From assembly GCF_000003855.2 (NCBI RefSeq), contig NW_003101672.1, positions 184,351 through 248,350 on the forward strand: a stretch of 64,000 nt of DNA. The letters run 5' to 3'. How positions within the stretch are numbered: position 1 is the stretch's first letter; each line of letters opens with the position of its first letter. A model generated the notes under the pieces. The model did not search any database. It saw only the letters and a program-made list of their open reading frames with translations, and had not been told where the DNA came from. A program made the translations under genes and the position numbers. Source of the stretch: Blastomyces gilchristii SLH14081. Its lineage: Eukaryota > Ascomycota > Eurotiomycetes > Onygenales > Ajellomycetaceae. Positions 12,077-23,763 of the stretch are shown here, piece by piece.

Positions 12077-13695
12077 TCATAGAAGGCCCCGGCCTCCGGC
12101 GGGATCAGCCGCGGTTGATGCTCCTCCTCCTACTCCCCCACCTGCTACCCCTCCAATCCTGGCCGGTACTCTGATTCCAGCTGAAGCGTCAATCGTCCCC
12201 CGCCGCACAACGCTGTCCACAACATCTACTCGCGCCCGCGCCAAGCCAATTGCAGGCACAACCCAGTTTCCGCAGCTACATTTCATGCCCTGCCATGCGA
12301 ATTTTCCAATATTGGCGCCGCAGGCGGAATTAGGGCACGTGAGGCGTCCGGAAAGTGGTGCCTCAGGAGTATATTTGTATTCATCAGCTGAGTTGGCTGC
12401 TGGCGACGAACTGTCTTGTTCAGGGAAGAGAGAGGGCCGCATCCACGTTAGCGGATGTAAGAATATATGAGCACACGGTCCCTCGGGGATAGTATGACCT
12501 CGCGGTAATCGCTTGTCAGTTTGTGGTGTATGAGGGATTATGAAGGGAAGAGTTGCCAATTTGCGTCTGTGGGAATCATTAGTTAGCTAACCTCCGTTAA
12601 GTGGACAGGAATAGAAGAGAACATAGATAGGATCTCCAAGAGGAGGGGATCAACGGGGACAAAGAAGGTCTAACCGGCACTTGCGGCACTTTATTTCCGT
12701 AGATTCGTCGGTTTTATTTGAGGGCTCCGCGCACTCATCCTCGAATCTAACGAGCTCAATTTCAGGAGCACGGCCACATGCAACACTCTCTTCGAGCGCT
12801 CGCTCGTATACCCAGCGTTTATACAAGGGATGGTCAGTGACATTGTCTGGGCATCCCATTTTGTGATAGAGTTCCAATTGCTCTTGGAACCCGCCATTTG
12901 GTTCGCATAGTGGTCTTGACTGACGAATTAGTTCAAGAGCCGCCCAGGGCGTTAATGCACCAGGGTCCCGGTGAAGCAGAAATGCAATACAGACAGTTGC
13001 AGATCGGGATTTGCCCATCGCGCTGTTACGATTTTAATGTTAGCCGAGGTAACATTTGTTCGCGACAGGAAAGCAATGGATCCTATTCTTAGGGCTATAA
13101 AAAGAAACAGATTGAAATAGGAAGCATAGTGATGAAGTTTAGAAGGTTACATAAAATATATCTGTTTAGAGCGGGAATATAGGCTGTGTTCGCGAAGGGA
13201 CCAGTTATTTTGGTTAAACCCAGCTGTGGGACAAGGACCCCTTGACGTGTTCATTTCAGCCCCAGACAATGGATAATTAGCTCACCAATGTACCAGCACC
13301 CCGCCACCGCTATCCAGGCCAGATTTGATAAAGGCATTCGTAGTGGGGAAATGCCGAAAGAGGTCTTCATCACTGACATCGTCCACAGGGATCTGTAAAT
13401 GTTCAAAAGACTCAAAGCGCTCCTCGTCTGGATTTAACCGAAGTACAGAAACAATATGTGTGATATTTGCTTTCATGAGGGCACTTTTATTGCTCAGGCT
13501 CATAATCCTAGTAATTAGTCAGTAATCACATCGAATAAATAATGGAAAGAGGGATGTCGCGAAAAAAAAAGGGGCCAGCCAACCAAACAACCGTGGGTGC
13601 TTGGATATGGCCAGCGGAAGGGGTCAAAATGAGGGGTAAAAATGACTTTACCCGCTGATAAAGAGATTTTCATCTCTGATCCTGCTGAGTGCCAT
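12077..13695 (-). CDS. YVH1: Dual-specificity protein phosphatase Yvh1 (DUSP12-like)
   Basis: Protein tyrosine/dual-specificity phosphatase; in yeast Yvh1 acts in 60S ribosome maturation (release of Mrt4) and its zinc domain is needed for that. Four exons on the minus strand: 13652-13695, 13286-13507, 12675-13022 and 12077-12566. They sum to 1104 bases, 367 residues, the usual size. The start (MALSRIRDENLFISG) matches the expected N-terminal strand. The catalytic loop H-C-x5-R is rebuilt across the exon 2/3 junction: HCAMGKSRSA, Cys89 and Arg95. An Asp-rich general-acid segment (PVDDVSDEDL) lies upstream. The C-terminal zinc-binding region has CRKCR near the exon 3/4 junction, then CPNSACG and CSCGNW. 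Introns begin GTAAAG, GTGAGC and GTTAGA. The extreme C-terminus is Gly/Ala-rich and likely disordered. It is the last intact gene before the AT-rich block. Confidence 0.9.
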
Positions 13696-13983
13696 TTCAG
13701 CTCGCTCGTCGACTTGGGTGAGAAGGAAACCCGTTGGCAAGGGACGTAAATTAGCGCAGGCAGGAGGCAATAACGTGATCTCCTTTCATGCAAGATTTTT
13801 CGAAGTTGTTGCAGTTGTTCAACTTTTTAAATATTAATATTGCAGCATGGCTGCCACTGGCTCTCCGGCTATCAGAAAGGCCGGCACCAGATGCATGGGT
13901 TTGATACTCGGCTACTACGGCAGCCTATATTGACATTTGAGTCAAATGGGGATTTTTGAGTATTTTATACTAGTGTTACCATG
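13696..13983. other. Upstream region of YVH1
   Basis: Normal-GC sequence before the minus-strand gene, including its putative promoter. No other gene seen. Confidence 0.5.
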
Positions 13984-14268
13984 TGTTGGTGATTACTACA
14001 CCTACTGTTGGTGAATACTACACCTACCCTAGTCACGTGCCACCCCAACCTGTTGGTGATTACTTGTGGGATGGTTAATCCGTTGTATTCGTGTAGGAAG
14101 AGCTAGCTATATATATATTACATATGAGATCACGTGTAGGCGGAGCGGTCGCTACGGCAACGCCACTAGGGCGGATGCTACATTACTACAGCTACCCTAG
14201 TCACGTGCGACCCCAACCTATTCATTTAGTGTAACCGTGTAGATAGATTACACACACACAACATAACA
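13984..14268. repeat. Relic LTR-like repeat cluster
   Basis: TGTTGGTGATTAC/TGTTGGTGAATAC occurs three times (13984, 14006, about 14051). A 29-base block (CTACCCTAGTCACGTGC..ACCCCAACCT) occurs twice, near 14024 and 14191, differing at few positions. The stretch begins with TG and ends near ACACACAACA, resembling termini of fungal Copia-type LTRs, but I could not find matching flanking duplications. It may be a solo or rearranged LTR. CACGTG occurs three times within it. Confidence 0.45.
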
Positions 14269-14290
14269 ATGTTATTCTTCAAGAGGTTAT

Positions 14291-14824
14291 TGTAACATGG
14301 CGGAACCGAAGCGGTGGCTAGTCGGCGGTGTCATGTAGAGATAGTTGTTTGAGAAGCTGTATAAGTGAGCTTCACTATCTTGCTTAAATAGCAAGCTTGT
14401 AGGCTACAGAGTTATTATGAGAATATCACAGATATAGTACTTAGTATACTAAGAAGATTGTATGAGACACACAGTAACTCTTGTATATATTTCAGTAGAA
14501 GAAAAAATGAATCACTGACTTCTTTGATAAGAAGTCAGTATCTAGTTATTCTATATAGATAATGAGTGAATACTCTTCTCTTATTTTATAAGTAAGAATA
14601 GCTGAAGTAATATCTCAGCAGTGTCTCACTGTTAAGAAAAAGTAATCTGCTAATCTTATATAGAAGTGAGATTCTTATATTCATTAATCAGATCTTTCTA
14701 TAATATATCTGAATAATATTATAGAGTGATTGAAAACTAGTTCAGATAAAATGAAATTATCTGTATAAAAGTAATAAGTTGTATGAAACTGTAGTAGAGT
14801 CTTAATATAATCAGAGATATAATA
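14291..14824 (-). repeat. Element I, left LTR (3' LTR)
   Basis: Starts TGTAACATGG. The outer 60-100 bases keep normal GC while the inner end is heavily converted. It aligns without gaps to the LTR at 21554-22087, the differences I checked being transitions. Confidence 0.93.
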
Positions 14825-17542
14825 ATACTCTTCTCTTTAAGAACATAGTTCTGATATTCTCAAGATTACTGAATTAGAAATTATCTTTATTATATAGTAA
14901 TAGTTACTAACTGATTAATAGTGTATATACTGTATAAAGAAATAGATGAGTTTTTCTACTGACTGTATAGATCTTTCTTTTCTCATCTTTATTCAAACTG
15001 AATATATGATAAGTGAGTTTCTTATATATCAATTTGAAATGTGAAAAATATAGTTAATAAGTGATATACAGATCTCTTATTATATTCTGTTCTATATATA
15101 AAATTCTCTGTAAAAGTAGTGTATTTTAGAGACAAAGTTAACAGTAGTAATAGAATTTTTCAAAAAGATTTCTCTCTCTGTGAAATATTTTTCTTTCTCT
15201 CTCTTCAATTGTAATAGTGAGTGTATGAGAGTATCATTCTTAAAGAATAATAAAGAGCTTATTCTGATATTTTCTAGTAAGTAATAAACATCTTTATAAT
15301 GCAGCTGTGGCCTTCATAACTGCTAAGAAAGTCAGATTGAAGATAAAGATAACAGTGTCAATGAGCTGCAGAAGTACTGCTCTTATTATTACATCTTCTT
15401 CTTCTTCTGCATCTCTTGCAGTTATAGTAGTAGTAGTCACATCTTGCAGTAAGATGTTATTTCTTCTGTTAGTCAGTTCATCTGCATCTGATCTGTTCTC
15501 TGTCTCTCTCATTACTATTGCAATACTGTCTCTTTCTTTAATTAACATAGTAATATATGATTCTGTGTGATTATTCAGAGAGAATTCTGAGAAGAGCTTG
15601 ATTCTGAGAATAGCAGCTCTGAGAAGCTTAATCTATAGTTTCTCTTCTGTGATATATCTGAGCTCTGCTTAGAATACTGCTGAGTTGAGTCTGCAGAGTT
15701 CTGTGATTTCTTTATCTTCTCTCTGTAAGAAGACTTCAGTACAGTCTCTGACTAATACTATTACTTATCTGTACTGTACTAAGTAGCTGAAGAAGAGAAG
15801 AATTTTATGCATCTATGTCTTCTCTCATTCTTATTATTTTCATTGCATCTGTAACAATAACTTCTGTCTCTCTGTAAGTATTATCTCACAGAAAGATGTT
15901 ATATCAGCTCTGATAAGAAGCTCAGATGCTCAAGCAGTACAGAGTGAGAGTCTCAGAGTGTTAAGTATTGATAGATTGTATCAAGACTGAGAAGATTCTT
16001 CTTACTTATCTGTAAAAGAAGATAAAAGTATGAATCTCTGAGATGAAAAAATATCTCAGAATAACTGATCTTAAGAAAGACTTAGTCAGCACTGTTATTG
16101 AAAATACTGCAGAGATTAATTATTGATTGAAGAGAATCTCACTTTAATTAAAGCAGATAACTGAGATACTTTATAAATTAATAAGTTAATACTTTAAGTA
16201 TCTTTTATACTCTTCTATAGCATGTTTCTCTGCAGCACTGCAGTGCTAACTTCTTAACAGACAAAGATATCAGTGCTGAAGACTTTAACAGTGAAGAATA
16301 AGTTTGATAAGAGTGTGATTATTAATAAATAGACTCTGAGATTTCTCTCTTTTTACTTTTTCAGCAGGCTGCAGTCTCATTAGAATAGCAGCAGTCTGCA
16401 GATCAATAATATTAATCTTATTAGTTTTAAATATTCTTTTTCTCTAACTACTTCAGGAATTTTACACTTGTATAGTCTTATTAAACTTCTAAAAAATCCT
16501 TTGAGAGAAAATAGAAGAAGAGTGCTACAGAGCTTATAAGACACTGACTTATTATTATAAGATTATCTCTAAAAAACTCTTTGAGAAAAAATAAGAAATC
16601 TCAAGCAGTATTTCTTATTCAATATCTCTGATGTGTAACAGAGTGATCTCTACTAGCTATTTCATAGCTTACAATCTCTTTCTCAGCATTTTTCAAATAC
16701 TTAAGTGATTCTCATAAATTCTCTGATAATAAATAATCTTCTTATTTCATAAGATATTAAAGCTTACTATAATATATTCACTTATTCAATATTTTCTTCA
16801 CAAGATATTCAGTATCACTCTCAATCTTAATATCATTCAGTCAAGACAGCTTCATTCTGAGATATTACTTATAGAGCTTTAAATAGAAAATGTGAAAAAT
16901 AGAATGAATTGATTTCAATTCTGTAAGTAATTTCAACTCATATATCTGCTTATTCATCACTCTTGTTACTGAGAAAGATTTTAGTCATTACTTACTGAGG
17001 TTCTTATACAGTCTCATTGTCTTGATATTCTTTGCTGAAAGTACTACTCAATTCTTTATCAAGAACTTCATTGAAAGATGTTTTCAATTATAGTATTTTA
17101 TCTACTACTTTTGAGTGTGATGAATACTTTTCACTATCTTCTTATAAATTTTATTCAAAAGTTTCAATCTCACTTTTACTTCTGATACTGAGAAATACTC
17201 TATTCTCTGTATCTATTTAATATTCTGACTATCTATTCTTCTCTTTAAAACATTGTTCACAACATCACTGAGTAACAAAGAATTATATTTATAATAAGTA
17301 TAGAAAGAAGATACTTTTAAGATTACATTCTTTATATTATTATATATAAATTTGATAGTTAGAAGATATTTAAGTCAATCATTCTGATAATATGAACAGA
17401 ACACTCAAAGATACTATTTTAGTGTCTGATTTTAATATTCAGTCTGATCATCTGTCTGCAGATGAAATGCAGTACTGAGAAGACATTTTATTATAAGATG
17501 ATAATAAAAAGCTGATCAGTACTTACTGATGAAGAGAGATTC

Positions 17543-17740
17543 TTAATCTGTTATTAATAATTTCAGAGCACTGTGATTATAAATGATAATATCTAAAAAT
17601 AGATCAGTTAATTCAGAGACTTTAATCTTTTTATAAGTAGAAATATATCTAGTCATCTTTATGAAGTGATTAATAATGATTAAAATTAAGTCATATTCTT
17701 TGACTCTTGTTAACTTCAGTAGATTAACTATGAAATTCAT
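17543..17740 (-). pseudogene. Element I integrase core fragment
   Basis: A 65-residue stretch free of stops reads like the Gypsy integrase core around its first catalytic region (NFIVNLLKLTRVKEYDLILI, then the HFIKMTRYIST strand, then a final ..ITD). The layout matches the DFI..L..S..D..L/VVVDR..K..HFIP..SD pattern of the family. Acidic residues expected at key positions are changed (D to N type), as G-to-A mutation would do. Confidence 0.8.
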
Positions 17741-19348
17741 TAATAGATTTTATCATAAGCTCTTTAAAACAGACAGTAACATCAACTCACTGTATTACTT
17801 ATACTATGAGATCTTTATTCTTTGATAGATATCATAAGTCTTAATATACTCTTTGACATCTGTCTAAAGCTTGTTCTAAATATATTTACATTTTAGAAGC
17901 TTCTCAGTCTTCTCTAATCTGAAGTGTCTCACATAAGAATTATTATAATGAATTCTTAATAACTTCTGACACACTGCTCTGCTACAAGAGATAAAGACTG
18001 AATTATTCAGTAGTAGAAATCTACATTCTTCTAGTTATCAGTGACTTGATTTCTTAGTAGTATTATTCTGCTCAGAGTCTGTCTCTTCTAAGTTCAAATC
18101 AGATTCTTTCTTCTTCAACTTCTGAATTTAAGCTGCAGTAGAGATATCTCTCTTCTATAACTTATCAATGAATTTCAAAAGTAGTCAGATTGAAAGATTA
18201 TAGACTGTTTTATTCTTTATCAATTCAATAATTGTAAGATATAATACAAGAAGCTCATAATCTTCAGTGTTAGTCTTCTGTAAGAATCTGAGTTTTCTTT
18301 CACCTTCTATACTGAGTTACACAGCTGTCTTACCAGTGCTGTTTCTGAGCTTCAGAGAATCTTAATTCTCTGTAATCAGCTTCTTCTACAGTGATGACAG
18401 AGATTCTTTTGTAGAATTCTTCTCTGCATTAATAATATTATAATCAGACTGTTTAAACAGTATATCAGTAGAGTTAAACTGATCTGAACAGTATCAGATA
18501 TAGAAATTATACTCTGAAAGCAGCTTCACTCATCTGACTTAACATTCTGTCAAGCTCTTTATTATTAAGAAATAATATAGATTTATATAATCAGTGAGAA
18601 CTTGCACTGAGTACTTACTATTCTGAAGATAATATTATCAGATCTTAAAGAATTCAATAATTACTAATATCTTCTGATTATAAGTATCATATCTTCTCTG
18701 CATGAGTGATAACTTCTTGAAGAAGAAGATCACTGATCTTCATTCACAGTGTCTTATAGACTCTGTGAAAAAGTCTTCTCTTACAGACAATTCATTATCT
18801 GTTTCTTCAGAGATAATTATTCTCTAATTCTTTCAATGTTGAAAGATCTTCAGTGTCAACTGTGAAAAGATTTCACAGATTCTATTTCTGAATACATCAG
18901 TCTCACACTGACTGAGTAAGTCAGAATTAAAGTGATTCAGTATTATAATATCTGTAAAAGCTTGTTTTAATTCTGTAAATATCTGTACAGTGTCTTGAGT
19001 GAGAATAAACAGTTCTGTTTTTCTGTCTTTTACACTTCTCTTTAACAGATCTGTAAGAGAAGTAGTAATCTATGAATATATATAGATGAATCATCTGTAA
19101 AAATTCACAAATTCTAGAAATATCTGCATCTCATGATATATTCATAGTATCAGTCAGTTCTCAATGACAGAGACCTGACTTCTATTCATTGAAATGCTGT
19201 TCATCTCAATAATATAATCTAAGAAATCAATCTTCTACATGTAGAATGAGCATTTTTCAGTGTTTGTATAGAGTTGATGCTGTCTCAAGTGACTTAATAC
19301 TTCTTAAACATGAGTATTATATTCTTTCTCTGATTTTAAGAAGACTAG

Positions 19349-19363
19349 AATGTTATTCAGATA
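19349..19363 (-). pseudogene. Element I reverse transcriptase active-site remnant
   Basis: The minus strand reads VYLNNILVF with flanking FCI upstream and KSEKE downstream, the Gypsy RT catalytic-loop context. Both aspartates of the usual YLDD now read Asn, each explained by G-to-A. The RT domain around it (about 18.8-20 kb) is interrupted by stops. Confidence 0.8.
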
Positions 19364-20575
19364 TACTATGCAGAAGATATTGACAAGGCTCTGCAGTGTC
19401 TTATTTATATAGATCTAGAAGATAACTGAAGTATTATAAAGATTAAAAGATAAAACAAGATATTTAAAATTATCATACTTAATATAAAAAGTCATTTTCT
19501 AAATATCATCTTCATTAATTCTGATTCTATGATAGACATTCTATATATTAATCTTTAAGAACATCTTTGCTTCAGATAATCAATTAATCATCTCATTAAT
19601 TAATAGTAATGAATAGTGATTCTTAACTATCATCTTATTAAGGTCTCTGTAGTCTATGCATAGATATAGTCTATTATTCTTCTTAAGTATAAAGAGTATA
19701 GACACTTCTGCTGAACTCTTTAATAAGTATATTCAGTTCTTTGATTGCACTTCTTTAAGATATTTATACAGAACATTCAATTTCTTTACAGACAAGTTAT
19801 AAAGAGATCTGTACAGTATTATTATATCATCTTTAAGATAAATCTTATATCACATCTTAATATCAGAAAACTTCACTACTTCTCTATTTAAAAAGACATT
19901 CTTATAATCTGTAAAGAGATATTATACATATTCATCTTCAATGATAAATACTGCTACTAATCTTATAGTGAGAATGATAGCTTCTTCATCTATTCTTAAG
20001 TCTCAATTATCTATTATATAGTATATTGACTCTATCTTTTTCTCAAGATTCTTCTGATGAAACTCTTCAGATTTCTCTATTACTATCTCTTTATTAGTGA
20101 GACAGTACTGTCATATCTGAGTGACTTAGTTAATGAGAGAATTGTTTTCTCTCAATCACAGAAGACTCAGAATGATATTCTTATTTATAATATTAACTGT
20201 ATAAAGAAGCAGACTGCTCTTTTTAAAGATTTCTTCTGAGTCTGTGATCACATACTTTGCTTAAATTATGTTAAAATAATGATATTTCATTTCATCAGTA
20301 AATTTCACATGATCTGACAGATCTATCTTCTTTTAACTCTTTATTAAAGAAAAGAAATAGAATATGAAGTTGATATCTGTTCTGAAGTTAAGTAGATATC
20401 TCACTGATATCTTCTTTTTCAGAGTATACATTGTGATTGTAACATAAACTCAGAGATATAAAAATTATCAATTCTTCATTTCTTTCTCTTCTTTATCTTT
20501 CATGAATACATTTATCAGAAGAGAAGTTGACTTTGAGAAGATATCTTCTCAGTTTCTTTTCTTCTTCAGCTTCTT

Positions 20576-20617
20576 ATAATCACTGATATAGTAATTATCA
20601 GCTCTGCAGTTGAAATA
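20576..20617 (-). pseudogene. Element I gag zinc-knuckle remnant
   Basis: The minus strand reads YFNC-x4-Y-x4-Y, the exact spacing of a retroviral-type C-x2-C-x4-H-x4-C knuckle. The first and last Cys and the His are changed to Tyr, each by one transition. Confidence 0.75.
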
Positions 20618-21172
20618 GAGATCTTTATTAAATCTTTTTTAATATTTCTTTATAGTGAGTGAAGAATCAGAATACTTGAAATTCTTCTTTACTTTCTCTG
20701 CACTGAAGCTGTCACAGCATTATTTAGATTCTATTATTAATTACTTAGAAGAGATCTTACTAATCTTTTTCTCAGAGAATTAATTATTTAAATAGATTCA
20801 GAAAGTCAGATTGACAAGCTCAGTATAATTAATTAATGAACTCTGATATTATAATATTATTATTCACATCTTATGAGTCAGCTTTGTAAGATAAAGCTGT
20901 ATTTTTAATTAATTCAAATCATTAGTTAATTTCTCTCAATATTCTTCAAATCTTGTATTGAAATTAGAAGAATTCTCATCATCTTATTAATATAATAAGT
21001 TGAATCACTGTGCTACTATAAAGCTGTGATTATAGTGATCTTTAATTTGATTTAGTAGAAAGTTCTTGAATTCTTCTTAAGTCATGATAGTATTAATATA
21101 CTCAAGCTCTCTCTTCTTGATAACTTAAGTAGTTGCAGAGATATATTCAAGAAGGTTGACAGTGTATATTAC

Positions 21173-21496
21173 TCATATCTTATAAGTATTATACTGACTC
21201 AGATAAAGATTGAATTTCTGTTCAAGAATATAGATAAAGCTGTGAAATTCAGACAAGATGTTTTTCTTATATCTCAGAGAATCTTCAATCTTAATCTCTC
21301 TATCTTCATAATAGATATAGATGTGTAGAGGCTGCAGCAGTGACAGAGCAGTTGAAGAGCTTATATTAAAATATACAGCAGGTTCAGAAATCTCAGATTT
21401 CTGCTGAGATAGAGATGTATACACTCTAGAAGATAATGTAGTATTTCTCTCAGAGAGTGAAATCAGGTCAGTTTCAGTGCAGATGTATGAGATCAT
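21173..21496 (-). pseudogene. Element I gag fragment
   Basis: A 107-residue open stretch just inside the right LTR. It contains EQKFNLYLSQYNT, comparable to the conserved aromatic segment of Gypsy Gag. Position next to the functional 5' LTR fits the N-terminal part of gag. Confidence 0.65.
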
Positions 21497-21553
21497 ATCA
21501 GTCTATTAAAGCTTAACTGATTCAAACTTATAATCAGATTGAGTGATTTAAAT

Positions 21554-22087
21554 TATAATATGATAAAACTGAAGCAGTGACTAGTCAGCAGTATTATATA
21601 GAGAGAGTTGTTTAAGAAGCTGTATAAGTGAGCTTAACTATCTTAGTTAAATAGCAAGCTCATAGACTACAGAGTTATTATGAGAATATCACAGATGTGA
21701 TACTTAGTATACTAAGAAGATTGTATGAGATACACAGTAACTCTTATATATATTTCAGTAGAAGAAAAAACAAATCACTCACTTCTTTAATGAGAAGCCA
21801 GTATCTAGCTATTCTATATAGATAATGAGTGAATACTCTTCTCTCATTTCATGAGTGAGAATAGCTGAAGTGATATCTCAGCAGTGTCTCACTGTCAAGG
21901 AAAAGTAATCTGCTGACCTTGTATAGAAGTGAGGTTCTCATATTCATCAATCAGATCTTTCTATGATATATCTGAATGATGTCATAGAGTGGTTGGAAAC
22001 CGGTTCGGACAGAATGAAATCATCCGCATGGAAGTGATGGGCCGTGTGGAACCGCAGCGGGGCCTTGGCGCGGCCAGGGGCGTGACA
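21554..22087 (-). repeat. Element I, right LTR (5' LTR)
   Basis: Ends GGGGCGTGACA. The outer ~110 bases (from about 21980) are GC-rich and unconverted, whereas the inner edge is converted: a mirror image of the left LTR. Confidence 0.93.
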
Positions 22088-22092
22088 GTTAT

Positions 22093-23763
22093 AAAGCTCT
22101 TTACAAGTAATAAATAACTGCAATAACATGCTAAATTGACATCTTCACACATCATTACAAGTGTGCCTAGATGATTTATTAATTAATTAAACTTATAATA
22201 AATCTGAGATCAGGTGAAAAGTCTGACTTAATAAAGAATTATATATTAATATATAGAAGAAGAAATTCACAAACATCTGAAGTATAAGAAGAATTAAACA
22301 TGAGCTTATTAACATCTATAATAAACTGAAAAGTGACTATCTCAGAGACTTATAAGATAAATAATATAATTATAAAAGAACAGTCTAATAAGTTTAATAA
22401 TAAATATGAAGATTTAGTTAAAGATATTAGTGAGATATCAGATAATACAGAGAGCTTAAATGATTAAAATGATAATAGCTCAGTGAGAAAGAAGACTTAT
22501 ATAAAACTAGAAATTACAAGACTTCAGTATAAGATTGAGTAGATGAAGATTAGTAGAGATAACTCTGTAGATAATAAAATAAGAGCAGATCTGACAGAAT
22601 ATCTTTAATAGAAAGAAAAGACATCTGTTATAATAAAAGTTCTTAAAGAATTCAGAAGTTAAGTAAGACTTATTAAAATACTAATAGTTCTCACTGAATT
22701 TATTAACTATTTAATATAAAGAGAGAAAATTCTTTTAACTACAGAGTAGTCTGAAACTGATAATATTCTTAAAGATAATAATTTTAATGAGAATGCTATT
22801 ATAAATATACAATATTTCTGAAAAGAATACAATCTTTAATTATATAATTATATATAATCTGTAATTGTCTCACAGATCAAGACTTATTTTACTATACTTA
22901 AGAAATTCAAGTTATCTGCTTATACTCTATAAACTATTATAAAAAATAACTTTTCTGAAAGATCTGCTATTTATAGAACTTATCTATTTAAGAAGCTGAT
23001 TAGTATAACTGCTGTTAGCATGACTCAGTTGATAAGACTGATAATCAAGACTGTATATATTAGAGATGTGTGAGTTCAAATCTCATCACTGACATCTGTC
23101 ACTTCTTACTCATGAAAGCTCTCATGTAATAGAGACTGAGTCTAATTAGTAAGACTTGATACAGAGTAGAACTCTCTACTGTAAGTTAAGTCACTAGTTA
23201 AGTGAGATTCTGCAAACACTTATCAGAACTGATATGAGATATCAATGTCTTACTATTCTACTATACACTTATCAAGATTCTAATGATATAGAGTCAAGTC
23301 TAATATAATAATTATATACTACTTAAGTGAGTCTCTAACTAGAACTGTTATCAGAGCCTAGCTTCTCTCTAAATATAGAGAATGATTTTAAAAATTATCT
23401 GACTAGCAGATCTAGATGTGTATCTAGACTCTAGACAGAGTACTCTGATAGACTAGAGTCTGCAAGCTCACTATCAAGCTTTAATACTGATAGAGAGAAC
23501 TGCAGTTATCAAGTCTATGATTAGTCTCTAATATAAGGCAAGGTTATAACAGCTGATTGATAGGCCTATGAGTATCTAATAAGGCTGAGATCAGCAACTG
23601 AAAGCTTAGTGTGTACATCATCAAGTAGGCAGTGACAGTCACTAACTAACATCTCTGGAAATTAGTGGCTGGCCTGAGAGGACAGACGCGGTGATCGGTT
23701 AATTATAGAGGGTTAAAATGTAATTAGCTTAAGATGCATTCTGCGGGTGACTAGCGCCTGTAG
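22093..23763. other. AT-rich unclassified sequence
   Basis: RIP-like composition from about 22170 to 23560; no recognisable retroelement protein motif in the frames I read. GC recovers at 23560-23763 (CGCGGTGATCGG, GCGGGTGACTAGCGCC), suggesting an unmutated junction. A tRNA-like block is annotated separately. Confidence 0.5.
23014..23094 (+). other. Decayed tRNA-like block (possible SINE head or RIP-mutated tRNA copy)
   Basis: An A-box-like TGACTCAGTTGA (23021-23032) and a B-box/T-loop GAGTTCAAATCTC (23072-23084) are spaced as in a tRNA. The 3' CACTGAC can pair partly with the 5' GTTAGCA (mismatches at two positions), and the T-stem pairs. No convincing anticodon stem forms, so it is not a working tRNA. 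Confidence 0.45.

Larger units (their letters stand above)
14291..22087 (-). mobile_element. Complete but inactivated Ty3/Gypsy LTR retrotransposon (element I)
   Basis: The element is 7797 bp, flanked by the 5-bp duplication GTTAT (14286-14290 and 22088-22092). The two LTRs are each exactly 534 bp with no length difference. Coding remnants run on the minus strand in the order gag (about 21.5 kb), zinc knuckle (20.6 kb), reverse transcriptase (19.35 kb) and integrase (17.6 kb), i.e. the Gypsy gene order, so the right LTR is the functional 5' LTR. Read on the minus strand the element begins TGTCACGCCCC. A purine-rich stretch (AAAGAGAAGAG on the minus strand, 14827-14838) next to the left LTR is the probable polypurine tract. 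All frames are broken by transitions. Confidence 0.93.

Noticed and set aside
11967..12470. 167-residue plus-strand frame
   Set aside because: Lies antisense to the Yvh1 C-terminal zinc domain, whose frame and motifs are clear; composition is a shadow of the Gly/Ala-rich tail.
15294..15570. Overlapping open frames on both strands inside element I
   Set aside because: Low-complexity Ser/Val or Asp/Arg runs from a simple (TCT/TAG)-rich stretch; position is the 3' side of a Gypsy element and no domain is visible.
23014..23094. Functional tRNA gene
   Set aside because: No anticodon stem forms and the acceptor stem has mismatches.
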